Assembly: GCA_024709225.1 (NCBI GenBank)
Contig: JANJXC010000070.1
Coordinates: forward strand, 1-37,473
Reading direction: 5' to 3'
Origin: Gammaproteobacteria bacterium
GTDB taxonomy: Bacteria; Pseudomonadota; Gammaproteobacteria; Thiohalomonadales; Thiohalomonadaceae
Length of the DNA: 37,473 bases
The notes under the pieces were generated by a model. It had not been told where the DNA came from. It saw only the letters and a list, made by a program, of their open reading frames with translations, and ran no database searches. Both the position numbers and the translations under genes were made by a program. Shown here piece by piece: positions 1-9,368 of the stretch (within the stretch, counting starts at the first letter, position 1; each line of letters opens with the position of its first letter).

Positions 1-91
1 CGAGGCATGGGACGTTCGCGGGGGTTTACGGCCGGTGTTGCGCGCCGGTTTGGTGCATGGTGTGGTGCATACGCACCGGAATCTAACACCT

Positions 92-157
92 GTAGGAGCT
101 AATCGTATTCGCGTGGGGCCTGACCCGGCGCCCATCGCGAATACGATTCGCTCCTAC
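92..157. repeat. REP-like palindrome
   Basis: Two arms of 22 bp (92-113 and 136-157) are inverted copies of each other with one mismatch, around a 22-bp loop. The arm core GTAGGAGCGAATCGTATTCG recurs at 19911-19980 and, in variant form, in the 160-bp tandem repeat at 18454-18821. The right arm covers the stop codon of the minus-strand HD-GYP gene (CTA at 154-156). It may also act as that gene's transcription terminator. The rest of 1-153 shows no gene. Confidence 0.85.
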
Positions 158-3100
158 TTGTGCAGGGTATACCCGTCCTCGCGGAACAGCTTGAGACAGG
201 CGTCCACCACCACCGGGTCGTAGCGCACGCCGCGGAAACGCTCGATCTCGTTCAGCGCCTCCTCCAGCGGCAGGGCCGCGCGATAGGGGCGGTGCGAGGC
301 CATGGCCTCGACCACGTCGGCGACGGAGAGGATGCGCGCCTCGAGCAGGATGTCGTCGCCCTTGAGTCCCTTGGGGTAGCCGCTGCCGTCGAGGCGCTCA
401 TGATGCTGCACCACCATCTCGGCCACCGGCCAGGGGAATTCGATGCCCTTGACGATGTCGTGTCCCATCACCGGATGGGACTGGATGATCTCGAACTCGG
501 TGTCGCTGAGGTGGCCGGGGCGGTTGAGGAATTCGGCCGGCACGTAGATCTTGCCGATGTCGTGGATCAGGGCGCCCAGGCGCAGCCCCTCCTGCTGGTC
601 CTCCGGCAGGCCCATCTCGCCGGCGATGGCGGTGGCCAGCTCCGCCACGCGCTGCTGGTGGCCGGCGGTATAGGGGTCGCGTTTTTCGATGGTGACGGCG
701 ATGGCCTGGATGGTCTGCACCAGGGAGCGCTGCAGGCTCTCGCCGATGCGCTTGCGCTCCACCTCCATCTGCTTGCGCGCGGTGATGTCGCGGGCGATGC
801 CTTCCAGCGCCACCAGCCGGCCGGTTTCGTCGTACAGCAGGGTGTTGCGCTGCTCGGTCCAGATCTGCGTGCCGTCCTTCCTGATCCAGCGCAGGGTGAG
901 TATGCCGTCGCCCTCCTGCCGGCCCTCCGCCATGGCCTCCAGCAGGTGGCGGTCGTCGGGGTGGACCAGCTTCATGCCCAGGTCCGCATCGGCATAGTGC
1001 TCCTCCGGGGTGTAGCCGGTCATCTCCAGCGCCGAGGGGCTGACGTATTCGAAGCGCCGCTCCGGGTAGAGCTGGTAGCGGTAGATCAGGTCCTGTGCAC
1101 TCTCGGCCAGGGCGCGGTAGCGTTCCTCGCTGTGCGCCAGTTCCTGCTCCGCCGCCTCGCGCCGCATCCGGCTGCGCTGGCTGACGATGCCGAAGGCGAG
1201 GTCGTTGGACAGCTCGGTAAGCAGGGCCACCTCCTGCGTGTCGAAGGCGTCCGGTTCCGCCGCGTCGATGGTGAGCACGCCCACCGTCTCGCTGCCGTGG
1301 CGCAGCGGCAGGGCGATGAGCGAGGCGTAACCGCGCTTGTGCGCCTCCTCGCGCCACGGCGCGTAGGCCGGTTCGTTCAGCAGGTCGCGGGCGATGCAGG
1401 TCTCGCCGCTGCGCAGCGCGGTGCCGGTGGGGCCCTGGCCCCACTCGTCCTCGCCCCAGCCGAAGCGCATGCTCTCCAGATAGCCGGCGTCATGGCCGGC
1501 CCAGGCCACCGGCAGGATGCGCTTGTCCGCATCCTGCTGCGGATAGCCCACCCAGGCCAGGCGGAAGCCGCCCACCTCCACCAGCACCTGGCAGATGTCC
1601 CGCACCAGCTGCTCCTCGCTCTCGGCGCGCACCAGGGCTTCGTTGCCGCGGCTCAGGGTGCGCAGGGCGCGGTTGAGGCGCTGCAGTTCGCGCTCGGCGC
1701 GGCGGATGTCGGTGACATCCTGCACGGTGCCGATCATCCGCTGCGGCGTGCCGTCGGCGGCGAAGATCACCTGCCCCTTCTCGTGCACCATCTTCTGCCG
1801 GCCGTCGGACAACACGATGCGGTGGTCGGTCTCATAGGCCGCCTCCTGGCGCAGGGCGGTGTTCACCGCCTCCTGCACCGGCTGGCGGTCATCGGGATGG
1901 ATGTATTGCAGGAAGGCCTCATAGGTCGCGCCGAAGGCCTGCGGCGCGACACCGAAGATGCGGTAGATCTCGTCGGACCAGTACAGCGTGCCGGCGACGA
2001 TGTCCCAATCCCAGTTGCCCAGGTGGGCGATCTCCTGCGCCTCCTTGAGGCGCATCTCGCTGCGGCGCACACGCAACTCTGCAGCCAGGCGCTGCAGGGC
2101 GCTGGAGACGATCTCGCCGGCGGCGCGCAGCATGCGCGTGTCCTCCTTGACCCACTGGCGCGGTTGCTCCGTCACGTCGAAGCCGATATAGCCCACCTGA
2201 TGCTCGCCGTAGCTCATCGGCACCATCAGCATGGCGCGGATGCCCTCGGCGAGGAACTCCTCGCGCTCCGCCTCCGCCGCGGGCGGCAGCGCCAGCACGT
2301 CGTCGACGAGCAGCGGCTCGTTGCGCATCAGGCGCTCCAGCCACCAGGGAAACTTGTCCATGGCCAGCTCGGCGAGGCGGGCGGCCTGCGGCGTGATGCC
2401 TTCCGCGCACCACTCATGCACCTCCACCAGGCGGCGGGTGTCGCTGTCGAGCCCAAAGATGTAGGCGCGATCGGCGCCGACGAACTGGCCGATCTGCTCC
2501 AGCGCCTGCAGGATATCCTGCTCGATGGAGTCCGCGCTGACGGTGACGAAACGCCCGGCGATGCCGCCCACCAGCGACTCGAAGGCGAGGCGGTATTTGA
2601 GCGCCGCCTCCGCCTCCTTCACCGAGCTGAGGTCCATCAGGGTGAAGACATAGCCGGTATGGGCCTGCTGTTCATCGTGGATGGCGCTGGCGGTGAGAAA
2701 CACCGGGATCTGCCGGCCGCCGCGCGCCTGCAGCACCGCCTCCCCCATCCAGCCCTCCGGGCGGAGGGCGTGCTCAAAGATGGCATTGACCTGCTCATAC
2801 CGCTCCGGCGCAAACAGCTCGAACAGGGTGCGCCCTTCCAGATCGGTGTGCGCACCACCGAGCAGGCCGCACAGGGCGGGGTTGCAGTAGGTGATGAGTT
2901 GCGCCCGGTTCATCACCAGGATGCCCTCGCCGGCCTGCGCCACCGCATGGCTCAGGGTGCGCCGCTGCGCCTCGGCATGACGTTCGGCGGTGACGTCCTC
3001 CAGGATGTGGATGGCATGACGGATACTGCCGTCCAGGTGGCGGATGCCGAAGGACTTCGACAGGAACACCTCGCCGGACGGCAACACCACCTCGTCGCCC

Positions 3101-4500
3101 TGCGCCTGCAGCCGATCCGGGAAGGTCTGGCACGAGGGCAGCGGACCGTCGCCGCGCGGAAACACCTCCCAGTACGGCCGGCCGACGATCTGTGCGGCAT
3201 CCATGCCGGCGCGGGCGATGTAGGCCGGGTTGCCGTGCACGATGCGCAGGTCCTTGTCGTGGATGAAGATGGGATGGGGAATGGCATCGAAGGCATCGTG
3301 CCAGTCGCGCTGCGCCAGTTCGATGCGGCGCCGGCTGTCTTCCAGCTCATCCAGCGCCTGGCGCAGCTCGGCGGTGCGCTCGGTCACGCGCTGTTCCAGA
3401 TCGTCGCGCGCCTGCGTCAACGCCAGATCGGCCTGGCGCAGGCGGCGGTTGATGCGGATGAAATGGGCGATGCCTGCCAGCAGGACCACCACCAGCACGG
3501 CGCCGAGCGCCAGCCAGACGCCATACTGGCGCAGCACATCCTGCGGGTGCACCTTGCCCAGTTCGCGGTAAGGGCCGAGGCGCAGTTCACGCAGCAGGTC
3601 ATGCACCGGCTGATAGTCGGCCGGGATGGTCCAGCCGGCATTGTTGCCCAGCACCGCCGCCGCGCTGTCCGGCGGCATCTGCATCAGCGCCAGGGCCACG
3701 CTGTGGCCGAGCGCCTGCGGGGTGTGCTGCAGCCGCGCCATGGGCCATTCCGGGTAGAGGCGGGTGCTGCTCTGGAAGATGAATTCGGGATGGCTGGCGG
3801 GCTGGATGACGCGGTAATCCTCCAGCCGGATCTTGCCCTCGGCGGCCATGCGCTCCAGGGAGTCGGTGCGCACCGTGCCGGCATCCACCGTGCCGTCGCG
3901 CACGGCGTAGATCACCGCATCGTGGGTGCCGCCGAACAGCAGCGGCTTGAAGTCGCGATAGGGCTCGATACCGGCCAGGCGCATCTCGCGCCAGGCGGCA
4001 TGAAAGCCGCCGAGGGACAGTTCGTCCACCGCCATGAAGGACTTGCCGGCCAGGTCGGCGAAGGTGCGCAGATCGCTGCGCTCGGCGCGGGTCAATACCA
4101 CGCCGCCGAACTGGGTGTAGGCATGTCCGTGATCACGGTTGCGCAGGGTGGCGATGCGGCTGGTGCCGTAGCTCAGCTCCATCTCCACGTAATAGGAGGA
4201 GTTGGCCAGCACGAAGTCCACCGCACCGTCGCGCACCGCCGGCAGCAGCTCATCGAAGCTGAGCGGCACGACGACGAACTGGTGACCGCTGATCTGCCGG
4301 GTCAGATAGTCGGCGGTGGGTCCCCACATGCGCAGGGCATTTTCCGGGCCGCGCAGCGACAGCACACCGAGGCGCACCTCCGTGGCGGCAACGGCCGAAC
4401 CCATGCCGCACAGCAGGCACAGCAGCACCAGGCCGTGGCGCCAGGACGCCGGCAAGGCACGCAGAGAAATCGTGAAGTGATACAGCGCGGCAACCCTCAT
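154..4500 (-). CDS. PhnD-like sensor, PAS/GAF, HD-GYP c-di-GMP phosphodiesterase
   Basis: A 1448-residue membrane sensor that probably degrades c-di-GMP. The N-terminus has a signal/anchor helix (about 12-37), then a PhnD/substrate-binding-protein type periplasmic domain (about 40-310), a membrane helix near 345-370 and a coiled coil. Cytoplasmic PAS, PAS, GAF, PAS, GAF and PAS domains follow, and the last ~175 residues are HD-GYP. The catalytic motifs GALIHDIGK and HHERLDGSGYPKGL are intact. I chose ATG 4500 (MRVAALYHF) over an upstream in-frame start at 4566 because the signal helix then sits at the N-terminus; the ribosome site is weak. It lies 120 bp downstream of the diguanylate cyclase on the same strand. 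Its stop codon lies inside a REP-like repeat. The ligand of the PhnD domain cannot be told from sequence. Confidence 0.9.
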   Translation of the reverse strand: MRVAALYHFTISLRALPASWRHGLVLLCLLCGMGSAVAATEVRLGVLSLRGPENALRMWGPTADYLTRQISGHQFVVVPLSFDELLPAVRDGAVDFVLANSSYYVEMELSYGTSRIATLRNRDHGHAYTQFGGVVLTRAERSDLRTFADLAGKSFMAVDELSLGGFHAAWREMRLAGIEPYRDFKPLLFGGTHDAVIYAVRDGTVDAGTVRTDSLERMAAEGKIRLEDYRVIQPASHPEFIFQSSTRLYPEWPMARLQHTPQALGHSVALALMQMPPDSAAAVLGNNAGWTIPADYQPVHDLLRELRLGPYRELGKVHPQDVLRQYGVWLALGAVLVVVLLAGIAHFIRINRRLRQADLALTQARDDLEQRVTERTAELRQALDELEDSRRRIELAQRDWHDAFDAIPHPIFIHDKDLRIVHGNPAYIARAGMDAAQIVGRPYWEVFPRGDGPLPSCQTFPDRLQAQGDEVVLPSGEVFLSKSFGIRHLDGSIRHAIHILEDVTAERHAEAQRRTLSHAVAQAGEGILVMNRAQLITYCNPALCGLLGGAHTDLEGRTLFELFAPERYEQVNAIFEHALRPEGWMGEAVLQARGGRQIPVFLTASAIHDEQQAHTGYVFTLMDLSSVKEAEAALKYRLAFESLVGGIAGRFVTVSADSIEQDILQALEQIGQFVGADRAYIFGLDSDTRRLVEVHEWCAEGITPQAARLAELAMDKFPWWLERLMRNEPLLVDDVLALPPAAEAEREEFLAEGIRAMLMVPMSYGEHQVGYIGFDVTEQPRQWVKEDTRMLRAAGEIVSSALQRLAAELRVRRSEMRLKEAQEIAHLGNWDWDIVAGTLYWSDEIYRIFGVAPQAFGATYEAFLQYIHPDDRQPVQEAVNTALRQEAAYETDHRIVLSDGRQKMVHEKGQVIFAADGTPQRMIGTVQDVTDIRRAERELQRLNRALRTLSRGNEALVRAESEEQLVRDICQVLVEVGGFRLAWVGYPQQDADKRILPVAWAGHDAGYLESMRFGWGEDEWGQGPTGTALRSGETCIARDLLNEPAYAPWREEAHKRGYASLIALPLRHGSETVGVLTIDAAEPDAFDTQEVALLTELSNDLAFGIVSQRSRMRREAAEQELAHSEERYRALAESAQDLIYRYQLYPERRFEYVSPSALEMTGYTPEEHYADADLGMKLVHPDDRHLLEAMAEGRQEGDGILTLRWIRKDGTQIWTEQRNTLLYDETGRLVALEGIARDITARKQMEVERKRIGESLQRSLVQTIQAIAVTIEKRDPYTAGHQQRVAELATAIAGEMGLPEDQQEGLRLGALIHDIGKIYVPAEFLNRPGHLSDTEFEIIQSHPVMGHDIVKGIEFPWPVAEMVVQHHERLDGSGYPKGLKGDDILLEARILSVADVVEAMASHRPYRAALPLEEALNEIERFRGVRYDPVVVDACLKLFREDGYTLHK

Positions 4501-4620
4501 GGTTTCTGCCCTGAACCGGCGCCCGCGCGCCACGCCGGCGCGATGCACGGCGTGGCAACGCAGCAATCAGGTGTGTTCTCAGTGTAGGCACCCGGGCCAG
4601 CGATGCCGGAAAAGCATACG

Positions 4621-6690
4621 TCAGGCCGGGGCGTTGTAGAAGCAGTAACGGTTGCGCCCGGCCTCCTTGGCGCTATACATCGCCGCATCGGCGCGCCGCA
4701 GCAGCTCTTCCGCCGTGGCGCCATCGGCGGGATAGAACACGATGCCCACCGAGGCCGACAGGGTGACCATCTGCTCCTGCACCGTGAAGGGTTCGGTCAG
4801 CACCTGCAGCACCTTCTGCGCCACCACCTGCACACCGGCCACGCCGTGCACCTGCGCCAGCACCATGGCGAACTCGTCGCCGCCGAGGCGCGCCACGGTG
4901 TCGCTGTCGCGCACGCAGGTGAGCAGGCGCCGTGCCGCCTCGCGCAGCAGCGCATCACCGGCGGCATGGCCGAGATTGTCGTTGACCTGCTTGAAGCCAT
5001 CCAGGTCGATGTACAGCAGGCCGGCCTCGCTGTCGCCCACGTCGGCCTGATTCAGCGCCTGCTGCAGACGGGCGGCAAACAGATCGCGGTTGGGCAGCCC
5101 GGTCAGGCCATCGTGATGAGCCTGGCGCCAGATCGCATCCTGCTGCGCCTTGCGCTCGGTGATGTCTTCCTTCACCGCCACGAAATGGGTGATGCGGCCG
5201 CTGTCGTCCTTGATGGGGGAGATCTGCGCGCTCTCCCAGAACAGGCGTCCGTCCTTGGCCTTGTTGAGCACCTCGCCATGCCACACCTCGCCGCCCTTGA
5301 TGGTGGCCCACAGGCGCTGATAGGTCTTGAGCGGCGTAATGCCCGACTGCCACAGGCGCGGATTCTGGCCGATAACCTCTTCCGGCTGATAGCCGGTCAT
5401 CTCCACAAAGCGCGGGTTGACGTATTCGATGGTGCCCTCGCTGTCGGTGATGATGGCCGATGCCGGGCTGTGCTCCACCGCGCTGGACAGCTTGCGCAGC
5501 TGCGCCTCGGCCTGCTTGCGCGCCGTGATGTCGCTGAAGGTGACCACCGCGCCGAGCAGGCGGCCGCCGCTGTAGAGCGGATGGGAGCGGTATTCCACCG
5601 GGAAATGGCCGCCGTCGGCACGCCAGAAGACGTCGCTGTCGTCGTGCACCACGCTGCCGTCGCGCAGGGTGGCATGCAGCGCGCATTCATGCAGCGGATG
5701 GGCACGGCCGTCGGCATAGCTGTGATGGATCAGCTCGTGCACCGGCCGCCCCAGCAACTGCTCCGGCTGCTCCAGCCCCAGCAGGCGCAGCGCCTCGGGA
5801 TTGACCAGGGTGCACAGCCCGAGCAGGTTCATGCCGATGATGCCTTCGCCGGACGATTCGATGAACAGACGCAGCTGGGCCTCGGCCTGTTGCCGCTCCT
5901 CCACCTCGGCGCGCAGCTCCGCGGTGCGCAGCTGCACCAGCACCTCGGTCTGCGCCTTGGCCGTTTCCAGCGCCAGCATCTGATCGCGAAAGCGGGTCAG
6001 GGCAAACAGGGTCAGCCCCGACAGCAGCAGCCACACCGCCAGGTGGGTGGCGGCGATATTGCGCAGCTGCACCGCCTCCGGCGCCAGCAGGGGCGCGGCG
6101 GCAAAGGACACGCTGACGCCGCCGCGGATGTCGCCCAGCCGATAGCCCTGGTGTTCATGGCACTTGAGGCAGGGCTGCTGCACGCGCAGCGGGGCGATGA
6201 AGCGGAACAGCGCCGCGTCGCCCTGTCCGACCAGTTCGCTCACCTCGCCCACGCCCTGCTCGAATTTCTCCAGCTGCGCGCGTTCCCAGCCGTCGGGTTC
6301 ATTGTTGGGATTGAGCGGCTTGAGGCTGGTGAGGTGCAGGCGCAGCTGGCTCAGCTCGGCCACCACGTCGGTGAGCTGACGCGTCATGTAGGCGGGATTG
6401 ATCATGGTGAGCGCGGTGCCCGAGGGCGTGCTGATCTCGCGCTCCGGCACCTTGAGGTAGGGGTTGGGCCGGGTGTAATCGTCGACCGGGGCATACACGC
6501 CGCCGTGGCGCGCGTTCCACAGCCGCACCGACTCCACCATCTTGAACACGAACTGGGCGCGGTCGCTGGCCACCAGAAACGACTTGCGCTCCATCTCCGC
6601 CTGGTTCCACAGAAACGACACCACCACCACCAGGGTCCAGATCAGGATCGGCAGCGGCCAGTAACGATACTGAAGAACAATCTTTCTCAT
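4621..6690 (-). CDS. Heme-motif (DUF3365) PAS-GGDEF diguanylate cyclase
   Basis: A 689-residue membrane protein that should make c-di-GMP from two GTP. A helix at about 11-28 is followed by a DUF3365/Tll0287-like periplasmic domain with a c-type heme motif CLKCH (C174, C177, H178), a second helix near 215-238, two PAS domains (about 265-510), and a C-terminal GGDEF domain. The active-site motif LGGDEF is intact and is preceded five residues upstream by RDSD, a product-inhibition I-site (RxxD). A bound heme would make it a redox or gas sensor, which fits a genome with nitrite reductase and sulfur oxidation, but the signal is inferred. It lies directly upstream of the HD-GYP gene on the same strand, so the two may be cotranscribed as an opposing pair. 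Confidence 0.9.
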   Translation of the reverse strand: MRKIVLQYRYWPLPILIWTLVVVVSFLWNQAEMERKSFLVASDRAQFVFKMVESVRLWNARHGGVYAPVDDYTRPNPYLKVPEREISTPSGTALTMINPAYMTRQLTDVVAELSQLRLHLTSLKPLNPNNEPDGWERAQLEKFEQGVGEVSELVGQGDAALFRFIAPLRVQQPCLKCHEHQGYRLGDIRGGVSVSFAAAPLLAPEAVQLRNIAATHLAVWLLLSGLTLFALTRFRDQMLALETAKAQTEVLVQLRTAELRAEVEERQQAEAQLRLFIESSGEGIIGMNLLGLCTLVNPEALRLLGLEQPEQLLGRPVHELIHHSYADGRAHPLHECALHATLRDGSVVHDDSDVFWRADGGHFPVEYRSHPLYSGGRLLGAVVTFSDITARKQAEAQLRKLSSAVEHSPASAIITDSEGTIEYVNPRFVEMTGYQPEEVIGQNPRLWQSGITPLKTYQRLWATIKGGEVWHGEVLNKAKDGRLFWESAQISPIKDDSGRITHFVAVKEDITERKAQQDAIWRQAHHDGLTGLPNRDLFAARLQQALNQADVGDSEAGLLYIDLDGFKQVNDNLGHAAGDALLREAARRLLTCVRDSDTVARLGGDEFAMVLAQVHGVAGVQVVAQKVLQVLTEPFTVQEQMVTLSASVGIVFYPADGATAEELLRRADAAMYSAKEAGRNRYCFYNAPA

Positions 6691-6888
6691 CAGGCACCCG
6701 ATAGGAGATTAGTGCCTTCCGGTGGCGGCGGGCCCGCGTACGCGTCCCGATCTAGATGCGGCTCACGGTGCAGCGCGGCTGCCGTGTGAGCGCAGTCACA
6801 TTATGTATGCCCATGCGCTGGATAGGCAAATCAGGACATGGCATGGCGCTTGCTGCCTTGTCGCAGAACCATGCTCGGACATAGCGCC

Positions 6889-7488
6889 ATGCCGCCACCC
6901 TCTGCCCCACTCCCCCTGCGCGTTCTGCTCTGCGACGCCGACCGCGGCCGCGCTGCGCTCCTCGAACAGGCCCTGGCCGACGCGGGCTACCGTGTCATCA
7001 CCCGCCTGGACGGGGCGGCAAACCTGAGCGCCGAGGTGGCCCGCCACCAGCCCGACGTGATCATCATCGACCTCGACTCCCCCGACCGCGACACCCTGGA
7101 ACAGATGCGCAGCATCAGCCGCGAGCAACCGCGGCCCATCGTGATGTTCGCCGAGGACGACGCCAGCGGCACCATCAGCCAGGCCATCAAGGCCGGCGTC
7201 AGCGCCTACGTGGTGGATGGCCTCAGCGGCAAGCGCGTGCGCCAGGTGATGGAGGTGGCCATCGCCCGCTTCCGCGAATACCAGGCCCTGCGCGAGGAAT
7301 TGGCGCGCACCAAGACCTCGCTGGAGGAGCGCAAGGTAATCGACCAGGCCAAGGGCCTGCTGATGCAGCACCGCGCCATGAGCGAGAGCGAGGCCTACCA
7401 GGCCCTGCGCAAGCTGGCCATGGACCAGGGCAAGAAGCTGTCCGAGGTGGCGAAGAACGTCATCGCCATCATGGATCTGTTGGGCTGA
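6889..7488 (+). CDS. nasT: NasT-type ANTAR antiterminator
   Basis: A protein of about 199 residues with an N-terminal response-regulator-like receiver domain (VLLCDADRGR, then a DVIIIDLDSPD strand carrying the acidic pocket), a short coiled-coil linker (ALREELARTKTSLEERK), and a C-terminal ANTAR RNA-binding domain (VIDQAKGLLMQHRAMSESEA, then KKLSEVAKNVI). NasT proteins bind paired hexaloop hairpins in nas leaders and prevent termination; they are held inactive by NasS when nitrate is absent. The gene lies immediately upstream of a leader with exactly such hairpins. The start is uncertain: ATG 6889 begins just before the receiver domain, while in-frame ATGs at 6838 and 6871 also exist and none has a strong ribosome site. 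Confidence 0.88.
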   Translation: MPPPSAPLPLRVLLCDADRGRAALLEQALADAGYRVITRLDGAANLSAEVARHQPDVIIIDLDSPDRDTLEQMRSISREQPRPIVMFAEDDASGTISQAIKAGVSAYVVDGLSGKRVRQVMEVAIARFREYQALREELARTKTSLEERKVIDQAKGLLMQHRAMSESEAYQALRKLAMDQGKKLSEVAKNVIAIMDLLG

Positions 7489-7524
7489 CGCCCGGCAGCG
7501 CCGGTACGAAGAACACAGGTACGA

Positions 7525-7589
7525 GGGACGAGATACGAGGTACAAGAAAAACCGTGCGCGCAGCGCACACCGCCCTCGTACCTCGTCCC
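7525..7589. repeat. Palindromic element with GTACGAGG-type arms
   Basis: Arms GGGACGAGATACGAGG (7525-7540) and CCTCGTACCTCGTCCC (7574-7589) pair over 16 bp with one mismatch; looser related copies (GGTACGA, CTCGTACC) extend the element to about 7503-7604. It lies just after the nasT stop and upstream of the sigma-54 promoter of nrtA. It could terminate nasT transcription. It is unlike the other palindromes in the locus. Confidence 0.8.
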
Positions 7590-7629
7590 TTTCCCCTCGT
7601 ACCTTCTTTGCCTTAAAAACGGGCACCAC

Positions 7630-7644
7630 GCTCCGTGTTGGTGC
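7630..7644 (+). promoter_or_regulatory. Candidate NtrC binding site
   Basis: GCTCCGTGTTGGTGC matches the NtrC dyad GCAC-N7-GTGC with one mismatch in the left half. It lies roughly 115-130 bp upstream of the transcription start inferred from the sigma-54 promoter, a usual enhancer distance. This is a single-site match by eye; a second site was not found. Confidence 0.45.
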
Positions 7645-7732
7645 AGCAAAGCCCCATGGTAATGGCCTGCGCCGCAGGCAATAACGCCGCAAACCCACTC
7701 CTGGCGCGCTCTCAGCCCTGCGCAGCCCCCCT

Positions 7733-7748
7733 TGGCACAGCGGTTGCA
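7733..7748 (+). promoter_or_regulatory. Sigma-54 promoter of the nrtA operon
   Basis: TGGCAC-N5-TTGCA matches the -24/-12 consensus exactly, with GG at 7734-7735, GC at 7746-7747 and ten bases between. The expected start is near 7759, five bases before the first ANTAR hairpin. Sigma-54/NtrC control is the usual mode for nitrate assimilation genes in proteobacteria. Confidence 0.85.
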
Positions 7749-7758
7749 AAACACCAGA

Positions 7759-7897
7759 CAAGCACCGGCAACGAAGCCGGTCTCACCCGGCCGCAAGGCC
7801 CAACGACGGGCCGCCGGGTGACAGCAACAGACTGAATAGGACAAAGGCGTCCATGCGTGTGGATTTCGATCTGCACGGATGGACGCCTTTTTTATTT
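7759..7897 (+). ncRNA. ANTAR-responsive leader with intrinsic terminator
   Basis: The transcribed leader of nrtA. Hairpin P1 (7764-7781) is ACCGGC-AACGAA-GCCGGT. Hairpin P2 (7784-7820) has lower stem CACCCGGC/GCCGGGTG, a 5-base bulge, upper stem GGCCC/GGGCC and loop AACGAC. Both hexaloops have A at position 1 and G at position 4, the signature recognised by ANTAR proteins. A strong terminator follows (arms 7843-7854 and 7879-7890, extended inside by CGTG/CACG) with a run of T. In the known mechanism NasT binds the two hairpins and allows readthrough into nrtA at 7920. The boundaries are inferred; the start depends on the sigma-54 promoter call. Confidence 0.88.
7843..7897 (+). terminator. Attenuator upstream of nrtA
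   Basis: AAAGGCGTCCAT at 7843-7854 pairs with ATGGACGCCTTT at 7879-7890; CGTG (7856-7859) and CACG (7874-7877) extend the stem inside a one-base mismatch. TTTTTT spans 7888-7893. It lies 23 bases before the nrtA start and after the two ANTAR hairpins, so it is the regulated terminator. Confidence 0.92.
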
Positions 7898-7919
7898 CCG
7901 CAACACAAGGAGACAGGCA

Positions 7920-9308
7920 ATGACGCAGGACAGACACCCCGTCGCCGGCACGCGCCGCGGCTTCATCAGGCACACCACCCTGGCACTGGCCGCGGCGCTG
8001 CTGCTGGGCGGCACGGCCCAGGCGGCCAAGCTGGAGAAGGAAGACCTCAAGTTCGGCTTCATCAAGCTCACCGACATGGTGCCGCTGGCCATCGCCAAGG
8101 AGAAGGGCTACTTCGAGGACGAAGGCCTGTACGTGGAGCTGGAGGCGCAGGCCAACTGGAAGGTGCTGCTGGACCGCGTCATCACCGGCGAACTGGACGG
8201 CGCCCACATGCTCACCGGCCAGCCGCTGGGCGCCACCATCGGCTTCGGCACCGAGGCGCACATCGTCACCGCCTTCGTCATGGATCTGAACGGCAACGCC
8301 ATCACCGTCGCCAACGACGTGTGGGCGCAGATGAAGCCGGGGCTGAAGAGCGCGGACGGCAAGCCGGCCCATCCCAACAGTGCCGCGGCGCTCAAGCCGG
8401 TGGTGGAGCAGTTCAAGCGCGACGGCAAGCCGTTCAAGATGGGCATGGTGTTCCCGGTGTCCACCCACAACTACGAGCTGCGCTACTGGCTCGCCGCCGG
8501 CGGCCTGCACCCCGGCTACTACGCGCCGCACAAGGGCGATACCTCCGGCAATCTCAACGCCGACGTGCTGCTGTCGGTGACGCCGCCGCCGCAGATGCCC
8601 GCCACCCTGGAGGCCGGCACCATTCACGGCTACTGCGTGGGCGAACCGTGGAACCAGCAGGCGGTATTCCGCGGCATCGGCATCCCGGTGATCACCGACT
8701 ATGACGTGCGCAGGAACATGTCGGAGAAGGTGTTCGGCGTGTCCAGCACCTGGGCGGAGAAAAATCCCAACACCCACAAGGCGGTGGTGAAGGCGCTGAT
8801 CCGCGCCGGCCACTGGCTGGATGCGGAGAACAACAAGAACCGCAAGGAGGCGGCAAAGATCATCGCGCAGCCGCACTACGTCGGCGCCGACTACGCGGTG
8901 ATTGCCAACTCCATGACCGGGGTGTTCGAGTTCGAGAAGGGCGACGTGCGCCCGGCACCGGACTTCAACGTGTTCTTCCGCTACCACGCCACCTATCCCT
9001 ACTACTCCGACGCCGTGTGGTACCTGACGCAGATGCGCCGCTGGGGCCAGATCAGCGAGCAGAAGCCGGACAGCTGGTATCACGACATGGCGAAGAAGGT
9101 GTTCCGTCCCGACATCTACGCCGCCGCCGCCAAGGAGCTGATCGCCGAAGGCAAGATGCAGGCGGCCGACTTCCCCGACCTCGACAAGGAGAGCGGCTAC
9201 CGCGCACCGTCCAATGCCTTCATCGACGGCATCACCTACGACGGCCGCAAGCCCAACGCCTATCTGCAGCAATTCAGGATAGGCCTGAAGGACAAGGAAC
9301 AGATCTGA
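7920..9308 (+). CDS. nrtA: Nitrate ABC transporter substrate-binding protein NrtA
   Basis: A periplasmic nitrate/nitrite-binding protein of the NrtA/CmpA family, 462 residues. The N-terminus has a twin-arginine-type signal (TRRGFIRHT with R12-R13, then an Ala/Leu-rich core and AQA-A near 35), so it is probably exported folded. The family's domain begins at [13 protein letters not shown] 7920 is preceded by AAGGAGA at good spacing; an upstream in-frame start at 7857 would lie inside the terminator hairpin and was rejected. It is the first gene after the NasT-controlled leader and is followed by nrtB after 60 bp. Nitrate rather than bicarbonate as ligand is inferred from the nas/nir neighbours. 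Confidence 0.93.
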   Translation: MTQDRHPVAGTRRGFIRHTTLALAAALLLGGTAQAAKLEKEDLKFGFIKLTDMVPLAIAKEKGYFEDEGLYVELEAQANWKVLLDRVITGELDGAHMLTGQPLGATIGFGTEAHIVTAFVMDLNGNAITVANDVWAQMKPGLKSADGKPAHPNSAAALKPVVEQFKRDGKPFKMGMVFPVSTHNYELRYWLAAGGLHPGYYAPHKGDTSGNLNADVLLSVTPPPQMPATLEAGTIHGYCVGEPWNQQAVFRGIGIPVITDYDVRRNMSEKVFGVSSTWAEKNPNTHKAVVKALIRAGHWLDAENNKNRKEAAKIIAQPHYVGADYAVIANSMTGVFEFEKGDVRPAPDFNVFFRYHATYPYYSDAVWYLTQMRRWGQISEQKPDSWYHDMAKKVFRPDIYAAAAKELIAEGKMQAADFPDLDKESGYRAPSNAFIDGITYDGRKPNAYLQQFRIGLKDKEQI

Positions 9309-9368
9309 CGCCGGGCGCTCTCCCGGAGCCCGCTCTGGGAGAGCGCACAGGATAACGAGGACATCACC

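Noticed and set aside
160..4587. Very long open frame on the plus strand opposite the first HD-GYP gene
   Set aside because: It is antisense to a protein with clear domains and intact catalytic motifs; its translation is His/Gln/Ala/Leu-rich without any motif, as expected from GC-rich codon-position bias.
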